This document shows, one piece after another, positions 7,346-16,915 of a DNA stretch of 38,800 nucleotides; positions within the stretch are counted from its first letter, which is position 1, and each line of letters starts with the position of its first letter. Origin of the DNA: a virus. Made by a program: the position numbers and the translations under genes. The notes beneath the pieces were generated by a model that saw nothing but the letters and a program-made list of their open reading frames with translations, searched no databases and was not told the DNA's origin. The stretch is taken from the IMG/VR virus record IMGVR_UViG_3300009183_000184, positions 1-38,800 of that record. One strand, 5' to 3'.

Positions 7346-8428
7346 ATGGCAAAACTCACAGAACCCACATTTAACTCTGCGGCTATGGGCAAGCGGGAAG
7401 ACCTCGCTGACCTCATCGCCCTCGTTGATGCTAAGGACACACCCTTCACCTCCATGGCCCCCAAGGGCTCGAAACCTGGAAATACCGTGTTTCGCTGGCA
7501 AGTTGACTCCCTCCCAGCAGCCGCCTCGTCTCAGACTGGCGTTGTTGATGGTACGGATGTTGACCCTAATGGCGGCACAATTCAGAACTTCGTTAAGGAT
7601 GGTGCTACACAGTACCGCTACGAATTGTCTAACCACATTCAGGAATTCCGTAAGGCTGTTCGTGTCTCCCCGCTGACGCTTGACATCGCTGTCATTGCTG
7701 GCGTTAAGGACGAACTCGCTAACAATGTCGCTAAGGGCATCACAATGCTTAAGCGTGACATGGAAAAGACCTTCTGCTCCAACAATCTTCCTAAGGCAGA
7801 CGATGGCTCCTCGCAGGGCTACGCCTCCAGAGGTCTCGATTCTTGGACTCGCCCAGTTCTCCCTACTGGTGGTGTTTTCACTAACGACAACTACTTGGCT
7901 GTTCCTACAGCCTTCCGCACGAAAGCAGCCGCTGTTGCTGGTAATGCTACCGCTACGGTTGAATCTACAACGGCTTCCTCGACTCTCACTGAAATTGTCG
8001 TTCAGGATATCCTGACCGCTATCTACAGTGAAACTGGTCAGTTCCGCTCGTATGACGGCCTTGTTGGTCCTAACCTCAAGAGAGCCTTCACTAACCTCGT
8101 CTACACGAATCGCACTGATACTGCCGCTTCGCAACAGGCCATCAGAACATTCAACCGTAATGCGGCTGAGTCTTCGTACATCTCCTCGATTGATGTCTTC
8201 GAGGGCGACTTCGGTCAGATTCGTCTGCACCCTTCGCTCTTTCTGAAGAATAACTTCTGCGGTTATGTCCTCCCGATGGAGCATGTCGAAATCCGCTACG
8301 GTGGTTCGGTTGCTGGCGTGAAGGAACTGACTGATAACGGTGGTGGTCCTGCCCGCTTGATTAACGCTATTGCGTCCGTCTGCGTGAAGAATCCGCTGGC
8401 CTTCGGTAAGTTCGACTATGTCTCGTAA
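7346..8428 (+). CDS. Major capsid protein, SU10/DUF5309 type
   Basis: This 360-residue shell protein matches what I know of the SU10-like major capsid family (DUF5309), an HK97-fold group found in short-tailed phages. The N-terminal pattern is diagnostic: G-K-R-E-D-L-A-D-L-I near 16-25, then a TPF motif near 33, then an F-R-W-Q-V-D-S-L segment near 49-56 and G-T-D-V-D. A central part with NVAKGITMLKRDMEKTFC and a C-terminal segment with basic and beta-strand character complete the fold. Codon choice here is richer in C-ending codons than in neighbouring genes, typical of the most highly expressed phage gene. It follows the scaffold gene after 21 bases. Confidence 0.85.
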   Translation: MAKLTEPTFNSAAMGKREDLADLIALVDAKDTPFTSMAPKGSKPGNTVFRWQVDSLPAAASSQTGVVDGTDVDPNGGTIQNFVKDGATQYRYELSNHIQEFRKAVRVSPLTLDIAVIAGVKDELANNVAKGITMLKRDMEKTFCSNNLPKADDGSSQGYASRGLDSWTRPVLPTGGVFTNDNYLAVPTAFRTKAAAVAGNATATVESTTASSTLTEIVVQDILTAIYSETGQFRSYDGLVGPNLKRAFTNLVYTNRTDTAASQQAIRTFNRNAAESSYISSIDVFEGDFGQIRLHPSLFLKNNFCGYVLPMEHVEIRYGGSVAGVKELTDNGGGPARLINAIASVCVKNPLAFGKFDYVS

Positions 8429-8433
8429 CTGAT

Positions 8434-8802
8434 ATGTCTGACCCTATCATAGCATCCCTCCAAGAAGCCTTCCCCGAACATTTGTTAGAGGAAGTTAAGA
8501 AGGAATTCCTTCAAGGGTTTGCTATGAATAGGGTGCGGGCAGAAACAGAAGCGAAGCATATTGCTCAGTTCGGTCACTCCAACGAAGCAACAAATATTGA
8601 CGGAGTTGGGAGGCTGGTTGCGAAAATCCCTCCCGACTCTTTTTATTACTGGTCGCATATCCTCGGCCCTCAGTGCTGGGAAGATAAGCAGTTTCTCCGT
8701 GAATTCCTTCGGGACAACCCTGAAGTTGCGGTGAGAAACTATACCAAGAAAACCGTTGTTAACGGTACAATTTTTGATAGTGGTGGTTATATTGCAAAAT
8801 GA
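8434..8802 (+). CDS. Putative head-completion protein
   Basis: This 122-residue protein starts five bases after the capsid stop and overlaps the adaptor gene by ATGA. It is mostly helical in the first 50 residues (IIASLQEAFPEHLLEEVKKEF), then contains an aromatic patch (DSFYYWSHILGPQCWEDKQFLREFL) and a beta-rich end. I do not recognise the family. In related gene orders, small proteins at this position are head-tail joining or capsid-associated proteins, which is an inference from context only. Confidence 0.65.
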   Translation: MSDPIIASLQEAFPEHLLEEVKKEFLQGFAMNRVRAETEAKHIAQFGHSNEATNIDGVGRLVAKIPPDSFYYWSHILGPQCWEDKQFLREFLRDNPEVAVRNYTKKTVVNGTIFDSGGYIAK

Positions 8803-9569
8803 GAACAGTAGATTTTAGCAGAATTATTATTGATGCAGTCCAATTATGTGGTCTGGATAGGGATACCCTTTCTTATGCTACATTCTCGCAGTTGCGTGAT
8901 TTTGCGTCTAACAGACTTAAGATGGTATGGGAGCATGATAAGTTTCCTGACTTGATGCGACTTGAAGAAGTCACTGTAACACACGATACGGCTAACAGTA
9001 TATACTACTTTGTTAAACCAACTCACTTTGGTGAGATATTTAATGTCTGGTATCAAAACCCAAATGCTACTAGCAGGGCTAGGTCAATTGCCTACAAGAT
9101 TACATCCACGGACGCTGATGACCGCATCATCTTAGGTGAACTGTATGGCGGTTCAGTCTTTGTTGAATACAGGATTGTACCACCAGAACTTTCTGGTTCA
9201 CTGTGGAATAACACGACAACATATTATGCTGGCTCTCAAGTTTATGTTGACAGTGGTTCAAATACTGGGACTCTTATTCCTGTTGTTGGCAAGCCGTATT
9301 CCGCTAATTTTTTTAATTGTCTAATTGGACCAAATAACAATACTATCCCTGACCAAAACCCTACAATCTGGTCTAAGGTTAAAATTCCATATGTGTTTGG
9401 TCAATACCTGCCTAGGGCTATATTTGCTGACTATCTTAGGTCTGAAGGTCAATTTGACTCCGCTCAGACAGCAGAGGCAGAAGCAATGCACTTTATCGAC
9501 CTTGAAGTTGATAAGGTCGTAAGACAGCAAGGTCAAATCCAAACATACAACTTTATAAGAACATACTAA
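8799..9569 (+). CDS. Tail adaptor (head-tail connector) protein
   Basis: The 256-residue protein has an N-terminal helical part (TVDFSRIIIDAVQLCGLDRDTLSYATFSQLRDFASNRLKMVWEHDKFPDLM) followed by a beta-rich region carrying an inserted domain (about 125-185) and a C-terminal helix with AEAMHFIDLEVDKVVRQQG. This helix-beta-helix layout and its place after the capsid gene fit the adaptor/tubular-A ring that joins the portal to the podoviral tail. The inserted Tyr/Asn-rich part (YYAGSQVYVDSGSNTGTLIP) resembles carbohydrate-contacting beta loops in fibre proteins. Start ATG 8799 is fixed by the ATGA overlap with the previous stop. Confidence 0.65.
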   Translation: MRTVDFSRIIIDAVQLCGLDRDTLSYATFSQLRDFASNRLKMVWEHDKFPDLMRLEEVTVTHDTANSIYYFVKPTHFGEIFNVWYQNPNATSRARSIAYKITSTDADDRIILGELYGGSVFVEYRIVPPELSGSLWNNTTTYYAGSQVYVDSGSNTGTLIPVVGKPYSANFFNCLIGPNNNTIPDQNPTIWSKVKIPYVFGQYLPRAIFADYLRSEGQFDSAQTAEAEAMHFIDLEVDKVVRQQGQIQTYNFIRTY

Positions 9570-9570
9570 A

Positions 9571-9870
9571 ATGAGTGCCCTTACACTATCATCTCCACTT
9601 CTAAAAGGTTTCATCCACGCTGATGTTACCCTAGGTACATCATCCGCAGTCATTCTTGATGCTAACGCAACTGCATCTAGGCGTATTATTGTTCTTATTC
9701 AGAACAAGTCTTCTACGGCTATAATTGAAGTTAGGTTTGCTGAATTCGGTTCTGTTGGGATTATTGTCCCTCCTCTTTCTAATATCTCTTTAGATAATTA
9801 CAATGGACATGTCAGAGCATTTTCTGACACCGCTGGCTCCATTGCTCATGTTGCTTATTCTGTTGTATAA
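9571..9870 (+). CDS. Small beta-rich structural protein
   Basis: This 99-residue protein consists of alternating hydrophobic strands (RRIIVLIQNKSSTAIIEVRF, SVGIIVPPLSNISLDNY) and looks like a compact beta sandwich. Proteins of this pattern are common as capsid decoration or tail-collar components. I cannot assign a specific family. It starts one base after the adaptor stop, and its TAA overlaps the next ATG as TAATG. Confidence 0.65.
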   Translation: MSALTLSSPLLKGFIHADVTLGTSSAVILDANATASRRIIVLIQNKSSTAIIEVRFAEFGSVGIIVPPLSNISLDNYNGHVRAFSDTAGSIAHVAYSVV

Positions 9871-10337
9871 TGAGTATTAGCGTATCAGTTGGTGTTCAAA
9901 TCCCAACCAATGTAGTTGAAGTTGGTAATGAAATTAGTTCTCAGCAATTAGATGCTATAACAAATGCCTCTACTCCGTCAGCCGCTAATCCTATGGCTAC
10001 GCAGTCCTTTGTAACAGGACAGGGATATATTACATCTGCTCCTCAAACCCAGCCATTACTCCGTCCTTTATCCTTTGGAAGTCAACCACTTGATGAGACT
10101 GATAATTATTACATCTATGTATTAGATAACTCACAGACATTAACTCTCAATGATGATTCTGTGAATAATCCTCCTATTGGAAGTGCTTTCACTATTTTAT
10201 TTATTGCCAGTACTGCTGCTTATATAAGTTGTGATTCTGGCGTTACGCTTAATGGCGGGTCGGGTACTTCTTTCGGGGGTGGTGCTGTTGTTAAAACACT
10301 TATCAAAACAGCGGCTAACACTTGGTGGATTGGTTAA
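9870..10337 (+). CDS. Short fibre-like structural protein
   Basis: The 155-residue protein has an extended Ser/Thr/Asn-rich N-terminus including A-T-Q-S-F-V-T-G-Q-G-Y-I, a wording common in tail-fibre linker regions, and a C-terminal beta domain (YYIYVLDNSQTLTLNDDS...GSAFTILFIASTAAYISCDSGVTLNGG) typical of small virion-surface domains. A short tail fibre or head fibre is likely. It lies between the decoration-like gene and a small membrane protein. Confidence 0.6.
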   Translation: MSISVSVGVQIPTNVVEVGNEISSQQLDAITNASTPSAANPMATQSFVTGQGYITSAPQTQPLLRPLSFGSQPLDETDNYYIYVLDNSQTLTLNDDSVNNPPIGSAFTILFIASTAAYISCDSGVTLNGGSGTSFGGGAVVKTLIKTAANTWWIG

Positions 10338-10347
10338 TTTATATTCT

Positions 10348-10479
10348 ATGTTTACACTCCTTCTATCCCTTACAGTTATTGCCCTAGCCTTTCTTGGAGG
10401 CTTCTACGCTGGCATTAAGAATGCCAAGTCATCCAAGGTTGAGAAAACATTTGAGGTATTTAAAAACCTTAAAGATTAA
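10348..10479 (+). CDS. 43-residue single-pass membrane protein
   Basis: The protein starts with a strong hydrophobic helix (residues 1-22, MFTLLLSLTVIALAFLGGFY) followed by a basic amphipathic tail (KNAKSSKVEKTFEVFKNLKD), so an N-out/C-in single transmembrane topology is expected. It begins ten bases after the previous stop and its TAA overlaps the next ATG (TAATGG). I recognise no family. A membrane protein inside the tail gene block is unusual; it could be a lysis or superinfection factor, or a virion-associated small membrane peptide. Confidence 0.65.
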   Translation: MFTLLLSLTVIALAFLGGFYAGIKNAKSSKVEKTFEVFKNLKD

Positions 10480-12425
10480 TGGCTAACACACAGCGTCAAT
10501 TTGAAGGTGATGCTGGGTTTATAGGTATAGACACAAGAGGGAACCCAGCAACGCTTAAACAAGGAGTCCTTCAGGATGGTAAAAACATTCGGCTGGACCT
10601 TCAAGCGTTGCAGGTAAGAAAAGGTCTACAAAGAACTCTTGATGATGGCTTTGTAAGCACTATTGGTACGGTTGTTGGTAGTGGAATCTATGTTGAGCCT
10701 TCTACTGGATATCAGTATGTAGCCTTAATAGGTTTTAAGGCTGGAGTTAATAGATTCTACTTATTTGACCTTGTTGCTGGGAACTTTGCAACTAACATTG
10801 CCATGCCAGCAGGTAGGGTAATTACCTCTGGTTCTGTTCAGTTACTACAGGCAGTTAATAAGTTATACATACTTAGAGGTGAAGCCACTAGGTATATTAC
10901 TGGGGATGGAACTGTAGGTCAAAGAGCAGTTCCAAATGCGTCTCCGTACACTACGATAACAATTACCACCAGTACCCCTCACGGATTAAATGTTGGAAAT
11001 GAGTTTGTAATTGAAACTGCCCATGCTCAATGGAATGGTCCTACGCCTAGTAACAGTTTTGTTGTAGCGACTACCCCTTCTACCACATCGTTTACATATA
11101 CTATTACTACTGGTCACAACGGAGCGGCTAGTGCGTATGTCATACAGGTTGCGAAGCCTGTCATGGTATTTGACGGAAGTAGCGTTCAAATTGTAAGACA
11201 GGGTATAATTGACGGAACTGTATTTGGAGGAACTAGTCCAACCGCTTGCGACTTCCCGCCTACCTCTACTGCAATATACCATAAAAATAGAATTTACCTA
11301 AAGTACAGTAAGGACGAAATAGCGGTATCCGACTACCTTACCGATGTAACTGGCAACTGGCAGTTTGACCTCACCATTCAGGCAATGACAATCAACCTAG
11401 GTGACGAGCAAGAAATAACTGGCTTTCACCCTTGGACTAGAGATGTAATGCTTGTTTTTAAAACAAATAGCATTTATGAGGCTAAGTTCTCTGATGATGT
11501 TTCCAGTCCAGATATAGTCCTAGCAAGTTCTTATGTTCGTGCTTTGACCTATGATATTGGCTGTGTGGCTAAAAATAGCATAGCAAATGTATCAGGCGTT
11601 GTTTTCTTCCTATCACAGCGTGGTGTATACAAACTAGAGCCACAACTTGATGTTGCATTGCTGGCTAATACCTCACCTATGTCACTTCCAATCCAGAAGT
11701 ATATTGATGGTCTAAACTACGATTATGTCAAGAATGCGGTTGGGATTGTTTGGAATGGTAGGTACTACCTTGCCGTACCACACGGAACTAGTGTTAATAA
11801 TAATTATGTGTTGGTGTATAACCTAAGCAACCAGATGTGGGAGTCGGTTGATAACTTCCCTTCCGCAATCAGAATTGACAATGTGTTGATTACCAGAACT
11901 CAACTTACAAATGTCAATAACACTATGATATATTGCTCTTCAGTGAATGGCATATACCTAGCAGAACAGTCTGAAAGAGACGAGTTTGGTTCGCTTACGA
12001 CATCTCCTACATTTGAGAATTTCCCATATATCGCTGGCCCTCCAACAATACCAGAAGGCATACCACTTGAGTTTCAACTTGAACCATCGATATATAACTA
12101 TGCTGTTATCAGGGGATACGCTAAGACCAGAAGATACACCTTTGGTACACTTCTTGACAAAAAGTATGTTTCAGTTAACACTGATGTCAAGTTTGAGGCT
12201 CTCGGTGCTATCCAAACCGATGTTGTTACATACAACCCTGACACAAGATTGACAGTTGATACTGTTTCATCTGAGGTTGAAGAGGATAACACAAGAAGAT
12301 TTCCAATAAGAAAGATTGCAGTCGGGTGCGAACTTGATTTTTCTTCTTTAAGTGGAAGACCAATTATAAGAAGCGTTACAATTGAAGGTCAAACTGCTGG
12401 AAGAAATATTATAAACAAAGAATAA
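10479..12425 (+). CDS. Tail nozzle / stabilisation protein (gp10-like)
   Basis: This 648-residue protein starts with the pattern G-V-L-Q-D-G-K-N-I-R-L-D near 28-39 followed by L-Q-V-R-K-G-L. That is the hallmark opening of podoviral tail hub/nozzle proteins, which form a beta-propeller-like hexamer closing the tail. Repeated beta blades follow (YVALIGFKAGVNRFYLFDL, KLYILRGEATRY, NRIYLKYSKDEIAVSDYL, DVMLVFKTNSIYEAKFSDD, GVVFFLSQRGVYKL, GRYYLAVPHGTSVNNNYVLVYNL). Position after the adaptor and before the fibre agrees. I infer the specific equivalence to P22 gp10 or T7 gp12 from this pattern, not from an alignment. Confidence 0.65.
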   Translation: MANTQRQFEGDAGFIGIDTRGNPATLKQGVLQDGKNIRLDLQALQVRKGLQRTLDDGFVSTIGTVVGSGIYVEPSTGYQYVALIGFKAGVNRFYLFDLVAGNFATNIAMPAGRVITSGSVQLLQAVNKLYILRGEATRYITGDGTVGQRAVPNASPYTTITITTSTPHGLNVGNEFVIETAHAQWNGPTPSNSFVVATTPSTTSFTYTITTGHNGAASAYVIQVAKPVMVFDGSSVQIVRQGIIDGTVFGGTSPTACDFPPTSTAIYHKNRIYLKYSKDEIAVSDYLTDVTGNWQFDLTIQAMTINLGDEQEITGFHPWTRDVMLVFKTNSIYEAKFSDDVSSPDIVLASSYVRALTYDIGCVAKNSIANVSGVVFFLSQRGVYKLEPQLDVALLANTSPMSLPIQKYIDGLNYDYVKNAVGIVWNGRYYLAVPHGTSVNNNYVLVYNLSNQMWESVDNFPSAIRIDNVLITRTQLTNVNNTMIYCSSVNGIYLAEQSERDEFGSLTTSPTFENFPYIAGPPTIPEGIPLEFQLEPSIYNYAVIRGYAKTRRYTFGTLLDKKYVSVNTDVKFEALGAIQTDVVTYNPDTRLTVDTVSSEVEEDNTRRFPIRKIAVGCELDFSSLSGRPIIRSVTIEGQTAGRNIINKE

Positions 12426-12426
12426 A

Positions 12427-13470
12427 ATGGCTCAAATAAATCAAGGATTTTCATATACAACTAGTGGTGCTAACTCTTATGTTACGGCATCTAACTTAAA
12501 TCAGCATGTGGCTCTTGCACAACTTGCTGGTGGTGCGGTAGTTGAACAGACTCCAAATGCGGCATCAAATAATACTGACAAAATTATCATAGGCACAGGC
12601 TCTGGTGGCTCTGCGGCTATCTGGAGTCAGACCAAGTTGCAGTTCCTTAACTCAATCTCTTCTAGTACAATAAGCGTAAATACATTGTCTGTTGATTCTG
12701 GTGACTTTGACAGTATCACTATAAATGGTGCTTATGCTGTTACTAATTACTTTAACATTGGTAATGCCGCTCTATACAACTCTACTGATGATGGCTTTGT
12801 AATGTTTGGTTATGACAATATTACACATCCACTTCCTGTTGGTCATGTTGGTAACACCTTTAGATTCCACGGCAGGGAAGTGTTATTTACAGACCCAACA
12901 AGTGCTGTAAATTTACTTACTCCTGCAACTGGAATTGATGTGACAATTGCTGGAAGCCTTGCAGTTCAACATTCACTAGATGTAGCAGGTGGGCTTAGAA
13001 ACGCTGGTAAGCAAGTTGTTACAGAGATTGTTGCCGCTAAGACTGGTGTATGTAATGTATTTGGTACTGGAATTTTACACAAGACTGGAGACTTTGACAT
13101 ACCAGCCGATGAAACTTGGGTTCTTACATTTCATGCATCTTGGCAAACTCCTGCTGGTGGAAATACAATGCCAGATTACTGGTATTATGTTAGAGCATTT
13201 GCAGAAAAAGCAACTTACTCTGATGTTCAACTTGGAGAATGGCAGACAACTTACCCAACTCAATCTGGCATAAATAGAATACATGCAATACTTATTCTTA
13301 CTCAATCAAGTCTTGCAAGTTTATCAAAGAAAATTAAGTTTATTGCTTATGCAACAAATTCTAGTACTGTTGTAGCAAACTTATTAGACCCCAATACCAC
13401 TAGTTATTACAACATTACTCTTCAGAAAACTAAAACTGCAACATTCACCACTGATTCCTCTATACTCTAA
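12427..13470 (+). CDS. Tail fibre protein
   Basis: The 347-residue protein has an N-terminal anchor-like part with short helices (ASNLNQHVALAQLAGG), a Ser/Thr/Asn-rich repetitive central shaft (ISSSTISVNTLSVDSGDFDSITING) and a C-terminal jelly-roll-like domain from about residue 200 (FDIPADETWVLTFHASW...IHAILILTQSSLASLSKKIKFIAYATNS) with alternating aromatic strands. This fits a trimeric receptor-binding tail fibre. It lies between the nozzle-like gene and the internal virion genes. The TAA overlaps the next ATG (TAATGG). Confidence 0.65.
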   Translation: MAQINQGFSYTTSGANSYVTASNLNQHVALAQLAGGAVVEQTPNAASNNTDKIIIGTGSGGSAAIWSQTKLQFLNSISSSTISVNTLSVDSGDFDSITINGAYAVTNYFNIGNAALYNSTDDGFVMFGYDNITHPLPVGHVGNTFRFHGREVLFTDPTSAVNLLTPATGIDVTIAGSLAVQHSLDVAGGLRNAGKQVVTEIVAAKTGVCNVFGTGILHKTGDFDIPADETWVLTFHASWQTPAGGNTMPDYWYYVRAFAEKATYSDVQLGEWQTTYPTQSGINRIHAILILTQSSLASLSKKIKFIAYATNSSTVVANLLDPNTTSYYNITLQKTKTATFTTDSSIL

Positions 13471-14582
13471 TGGCTGACGATACACAATATGATTCTGTAG
13501 GTGGCGGTACTACTGGAGCCGCATCTGGTGCAATGTCTGGTGCTATGGCTGGTGCGGCCTTTGGTCCTGTCGGCATGGGTGTTGGTGCTTTAATAGGAGG
13601 CTTGTTTGGCTCTAAGAAGACCAAAGTTCCAAGACCTCCGACTTATGGTCAATTAATGAATAACAACCTTGACGCACAGTCTGGTATTCAAAGCAAGTTA
13701 CTTGCACTTGAATCCGCTAACAGACCACTGTATCAAGGGCTACAAGAGCGTACACTTCAGTCTCAACTTTATGGTGGCGATGGAAACCAAGGCTATATCA
13801 ATATGCTCAACCAGTCTAATGAAGCCCTACAGGGCGTTCAGGCTAGGGCTGGCACTGGTTACATGAATACGCTTGGTGGTTTAACAGGACAGGCTAGAAA
13901 TATGCTTCAGAGCGACCAGTCTAGGGCTATGCATCAGTCTTTAATGTATCAGGCACAAAACGACTTGTCCTTTGGTACATCTCTTAATGCCGATGAACAG
14001 CGACAGGCTTACCAAAGTGCTAACGCTGGCATGGCTATGCGTGGACTTGGTGGCAGACAAGGTGTAGCCGCTGGTGTTCTTTCTAACTATGGCATGGGTC
14101 AAAATAGACTGAACCAGCGTAGACAGTTTGCTGGCGGTATGCTTAGTCAGGATTCTGCTCTTCAGTCTGCGGCTCTACAAATGGGTACTGGTGCTATGGG
14201 TATGTACAATGCTGGTGGTGCATTTATGGGTCAGGCTAATCAAATGCTTGGTCAGTACGCACCTCAAATCTTCACGCCTGAATCCCAGATGGGTACACAG
14301 GCTCAAGGAATGCAATACAATCAGCAGATGGGCATTGCTAGGGCCAATCTACAACAGCAAGCACAATTGATGCAAACTATGGGTTCGTTTGGTGCTATGG
14401 CGGCTCAAGGTGGCTTCAACTTTGGTGGCGGTGGTGGAATGTCCGTTCCAAGCATGGGTTCTAATGTAGCCTCTAATTATGGAGGTGCGGCTGGTAGCAC
14501 AACTTCGGTAGGCTCCCTAGGTGCTGGTGGTGCTAGTATGAACTACGGCAGCAACTATAGTAACATGGGGAACATGGCATAA
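13470..14582 (+). CDS. Gly/Met/Gln-rich internal virion (ejection) protein
   Basis: This 370-residue protein opens with a Gly/Ala-rich glycine-zipper hydrophobic stretch (residues 10-48, GAASGAMSGAMAGAAFGPVG), then K-K-T-K-V-P-R, a long Gln/Met-rich helical centre (LLALESANRPLYQGLQERTLQSQL) and a low-complexity Gly/Ser/Asn tail from about 305. Such proteins in podoviral tail clusters are typically internal core proteins ejected into the host envelope. The hydrophobic head would suit membrane insertion after ejection. The assignment is from composition and position between fibre and the next internal protein. Confidence 0.6.
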   Translation: MADDTQYDSVGGGTTGAASGAMSGAMAGAAFGPVGMGVGALIGGLFGSKKTKVPRPPTYGQLMNNNLDAQSGIQSKLLALESANRPLYQGLQERTLQSQLYGGDGNQGYINMLNQSNEALQGVQARAGTGYMNTLGGLTGQARNMLQSDQSRAMHQSLMYQAQNDLSFGTSLNADEQRQAYQSANAGMAMRGLGGRQGVAAGVLSNYGMGQNRLNQRRQFAGGMLSQDSALQSAALQMGTGAMGMYNAGGAFMGQANQMLGQYAPQIFTPESQMGTQAQGMQYNQQMGIARANLQQQAQLMQTMGSFGAMAAQGGFNFGGGGGMSVPSMGSNVASNYGGAAGSTTSVGSLGAGGASMNYGSNYSNMGNMA

Positions 14583-14587
14583 CTTTT

Positions 14588-16915
14588 ATGGCAATATTTG
14601 GACAATACCAAGGCGGCATGGGCCAAGACTTTAATGTCGGTGGCAACATGGATGCTGTTCTCAAACAGCAACAGAACACGCATCAATCAATGCTTGATGC
14701 AGTTAATAAGTTCAGTCAAGCCAGAGAAGAGATGTCTACCCTGCAACAGCAGACTGGTGCTATCTTGTCTGAGTATGGCGTAGACGAAAAGGGTAAGCCA
14801 GACGATACGGCTCCTAAGTATGTCCACGACCTATTTAAGAATGTAAACAAGGAGGGTGGCATTGCTAACCTTTCTAGGACGCAGTTAGTGTCTGGTCTTA
14901 AGGCTTACGAGACAGGAACGCAGGTGGAGTCGCAGAGACAGAACCAAGCATTTAACGCTCAGAAACTAAGACAGGCTACGCTTACTAATGACATCACAGA
15001 GATGCAGATGCAAGCCGCTCTTAAGCAGGAAAAGGAAAACCAGCGTATTAGAGATGCATATAACAACCCTGAAGTTAGAGATGCCGCTTCAAAGATTGCT
15101 ACAGAAGGCGAAAGAAGTGTCGATAAGGTTACTAAGGAAATTCTTATTAAGGGTGAAACCGTAAAGTTTACAAAAGAAGAAATTGCACCAATATTACAGA
15201 GGCTTAATGACGCTAGATTAAATGAAAATAAAGAAGCAGAACAGAACGCTTTAGACGATATTGGTAGAATGCTTCATGGCAAGACAAGCAAGGGCAGGGA
15301 ATCTAATATAAATATCCTTGACCAACTTGACGAAAATGGAATGTTGATGACGGAAGAAGTTAAAAATCCAGACTATGTTCCGTACCAGACTTCTAGGGAT
15401 GTTGCTAAACTTACTGAAAGAAAAGTTGGTCAAAATACCAATCCTACAATTCCAGATACTTTGCTTCGTGGAATTGCAAACAAGGAACTTGATAAACTTA
15501 AGGCTTCTACTGTAGGAACAACTAGCAATACTGAAAAACAAAGAATTCTTGATAAAGTTGCCAGTACTCCTATTGGTGCTGTTGAGGTATCTACGCAAAA
15601 AGTTGGTGACAAGGTTATAGGTAAAGGATTTTCAAATCCATACCTTCCTAAAACTACTCTTTTATGGAAAAATCCTAAAACACAAAAAATACAAGAAGAA
15701 GTTGACTCAATTGATAAAGAAATTGCAGAAGTTAATAGAGACTTGGACCCTAAGATTCAAGGAAGAAGAGTATCAAATGTTACATCTTCTCTTGAACACT
15801 GGAAAAATGCAAAACCTTCTCTTACTCTTTCACAGAAAAATATACAAGAAAATGTTGCAAAATGGCAGTCAGAAAAAGATACACTTGAAGAAAGCCTTAT
15901 ATCACTTGGGAAACAAAGAAAACAAAAACAAGTTGAAATAGATGCGTCCGAAAATGCTGCATTGTCTGCCGCAACAAAAGCAAGTAAGGCTATCGTTCCG
16001 TATACTGGTGGTGAAGTCCCAGCATCTGCTGATAGTTGGAAGCCTGTTATTGAAAAGGTTCAGGAAAAGTATAAGCGTACTCTTGACGAGCAGACTAATG
16101 ATGAGTTCAACATAATGAATAACTACTTTGAAAAGACTGGTGGAGTCCCTGCTACATTTACCAAGGAGGCTTTCTATGCCTCTAAGGGCATTCAGCGTCC
16201 CATGGTGGTGTCGGCTGGTGGTGGCTATGTCTATGCTGAAGGTAGAGACGGCAAAGGCCATTTCCTTGAGGACAAGACTGGTCAGTCTAGCCAAATGAGT
16301 TACACCGACCAAGAGCGTTTGTGGAAGGCTGGGGAGTTCTCCAAGGCCAGAAACCTCAATAACCTCACTGTCAATGGTTATACTTTTAGGGGAGAAGTTC
16401 GTGTTGGAGATATTGACCAAGCCAATAAAGTTAAGGATGGGGTCTTCAAGACTACTAGAGCCTTGAGTGCCTTGGACTCACTTATTGACATTGCTGACAA
16501 TAAAAGTATGTTTGAGAAGTTACTTCCAACTGAGGTTTCTGGTATTGCTCAGGCTTTGGCTAATACGGTTCAGGCCGCTAATAGAACAGAAGTTGGTGGT
16601 TCTGGTGCATGGTCTAATCAGGACCAAGCCAACATTGACAAGATTATCCGTGACCCTTCTAAGGGACACAATGCTATTTTCACATCTCAGACTATAGCCT
16701 CTCTTAAGGCTTACAGAACAAGACTAGAACAATCTATGGTTGACAGCGGAAGTATTTATGGTTTTGCTTTTGAAAGAAATGGGGGTCAGGGAAGTATGTC
16801 TTCCCAAGTAGGTCAGTTCCGAATTCAGTATGCTACTGGCATGGCTAAATTTGGAGACCCTGCTCAAGCCCTTGAATACGCAAAACAATCCCTGAACTTT
16901 GATGCCAACGAATAA
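14588..16915 (+). CDS. Large internal virion protein with coiled coils
   Basis: The 775-residue protein is highly charged and helical, with coiled-coil stretches at about 115-160 (QMQAALKQEKENQRIRD) and 370-460 (IDKEIAEVNRDLD, KWQSEKDTLEESLISLGKQRKQKQVEID). The C-terminal part (about 535-775) is less charged and more globular, with GGGYVYAEGRDGKGHF and a helical end. It fits a second inner-core/ejection protein next to the Gly-rich one. Its last 14 bases overlap the start of the giant gene. The middle third uses more A-rich codons than its flanks. I recognise no enzymatic motif. Confidence 0.6.
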   Translation: MAIFGQYQGGMGQDFNVGGNMDAVLKQQQNTHQSMLDAVNKFSQAREEMSTLQQQTGAILSEYGVDEKGKPDDTAPKYVHDLFKNVNKEGGIANLSRTQLVSGLKAYETGTQVESQRQNQAFNAQKLRQATLTNDITEMQMQAALKQEKENQRIRDAYNNPEVRDAASKIATEGERSVDKVTKEILIKGETVKFTKEEIAPILQRLNDARLNENKEAEQNALDDIGRMLHGKTSKGRESNINILDQLDENGMLMTEEVKNPDYVPYQTSRDVAKLTERKVGQNTNPTIPDTLLRGIANKELDKLKASTVGTTSNTEKQRILDKVASTPIGAVEVSTQKVGDKVIGKGFSNPYLPKTTLLWKNPKTQKIQEEVDSIDKEIAEVNRDLDPKIQGRRVSNVTSSLEHWKNAKPSLTLSQKNIQENVAKWQSEKDTLEESLISLGKQRKQKQVEIDASENAALSAATKASKAIVPYTGGEVPASADSWKPVIEKVQEKYKRTLDEQTNDEFNIMNNYFEKTGGVPATFTKEAFYASKGIQRPMVVSAGGGYVYAEGRDGKGHFLEDKTGQSSQMSYTDQERLWKAGEFSKARNLNNLTVNGYTFRGEVRVGDIDQANKVKDGVFKTTRALSALDSLIDIADNKSMFEKLLPTEVSGIAQALANTVQAANRTEVGGSGAWSNQDQANIDKIIRDPSKGHNAIFTSQTIASLKAYRTRLEQSMVDSGSIYGFAFERNGGQGSMSSQVGQFRIQYATGMAKFGDPAQALEYAKQSLNFDANE

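Noticed and set aside
7217-8284. Long open frame of 355 codons on the minus strand opposite the capsid gene
   Set aside because: It mirrors the high-expression codon bias of the major capsid gene, has a Ser/Arg/Val-rich composition without domain features, and would oppose the whole late unit.
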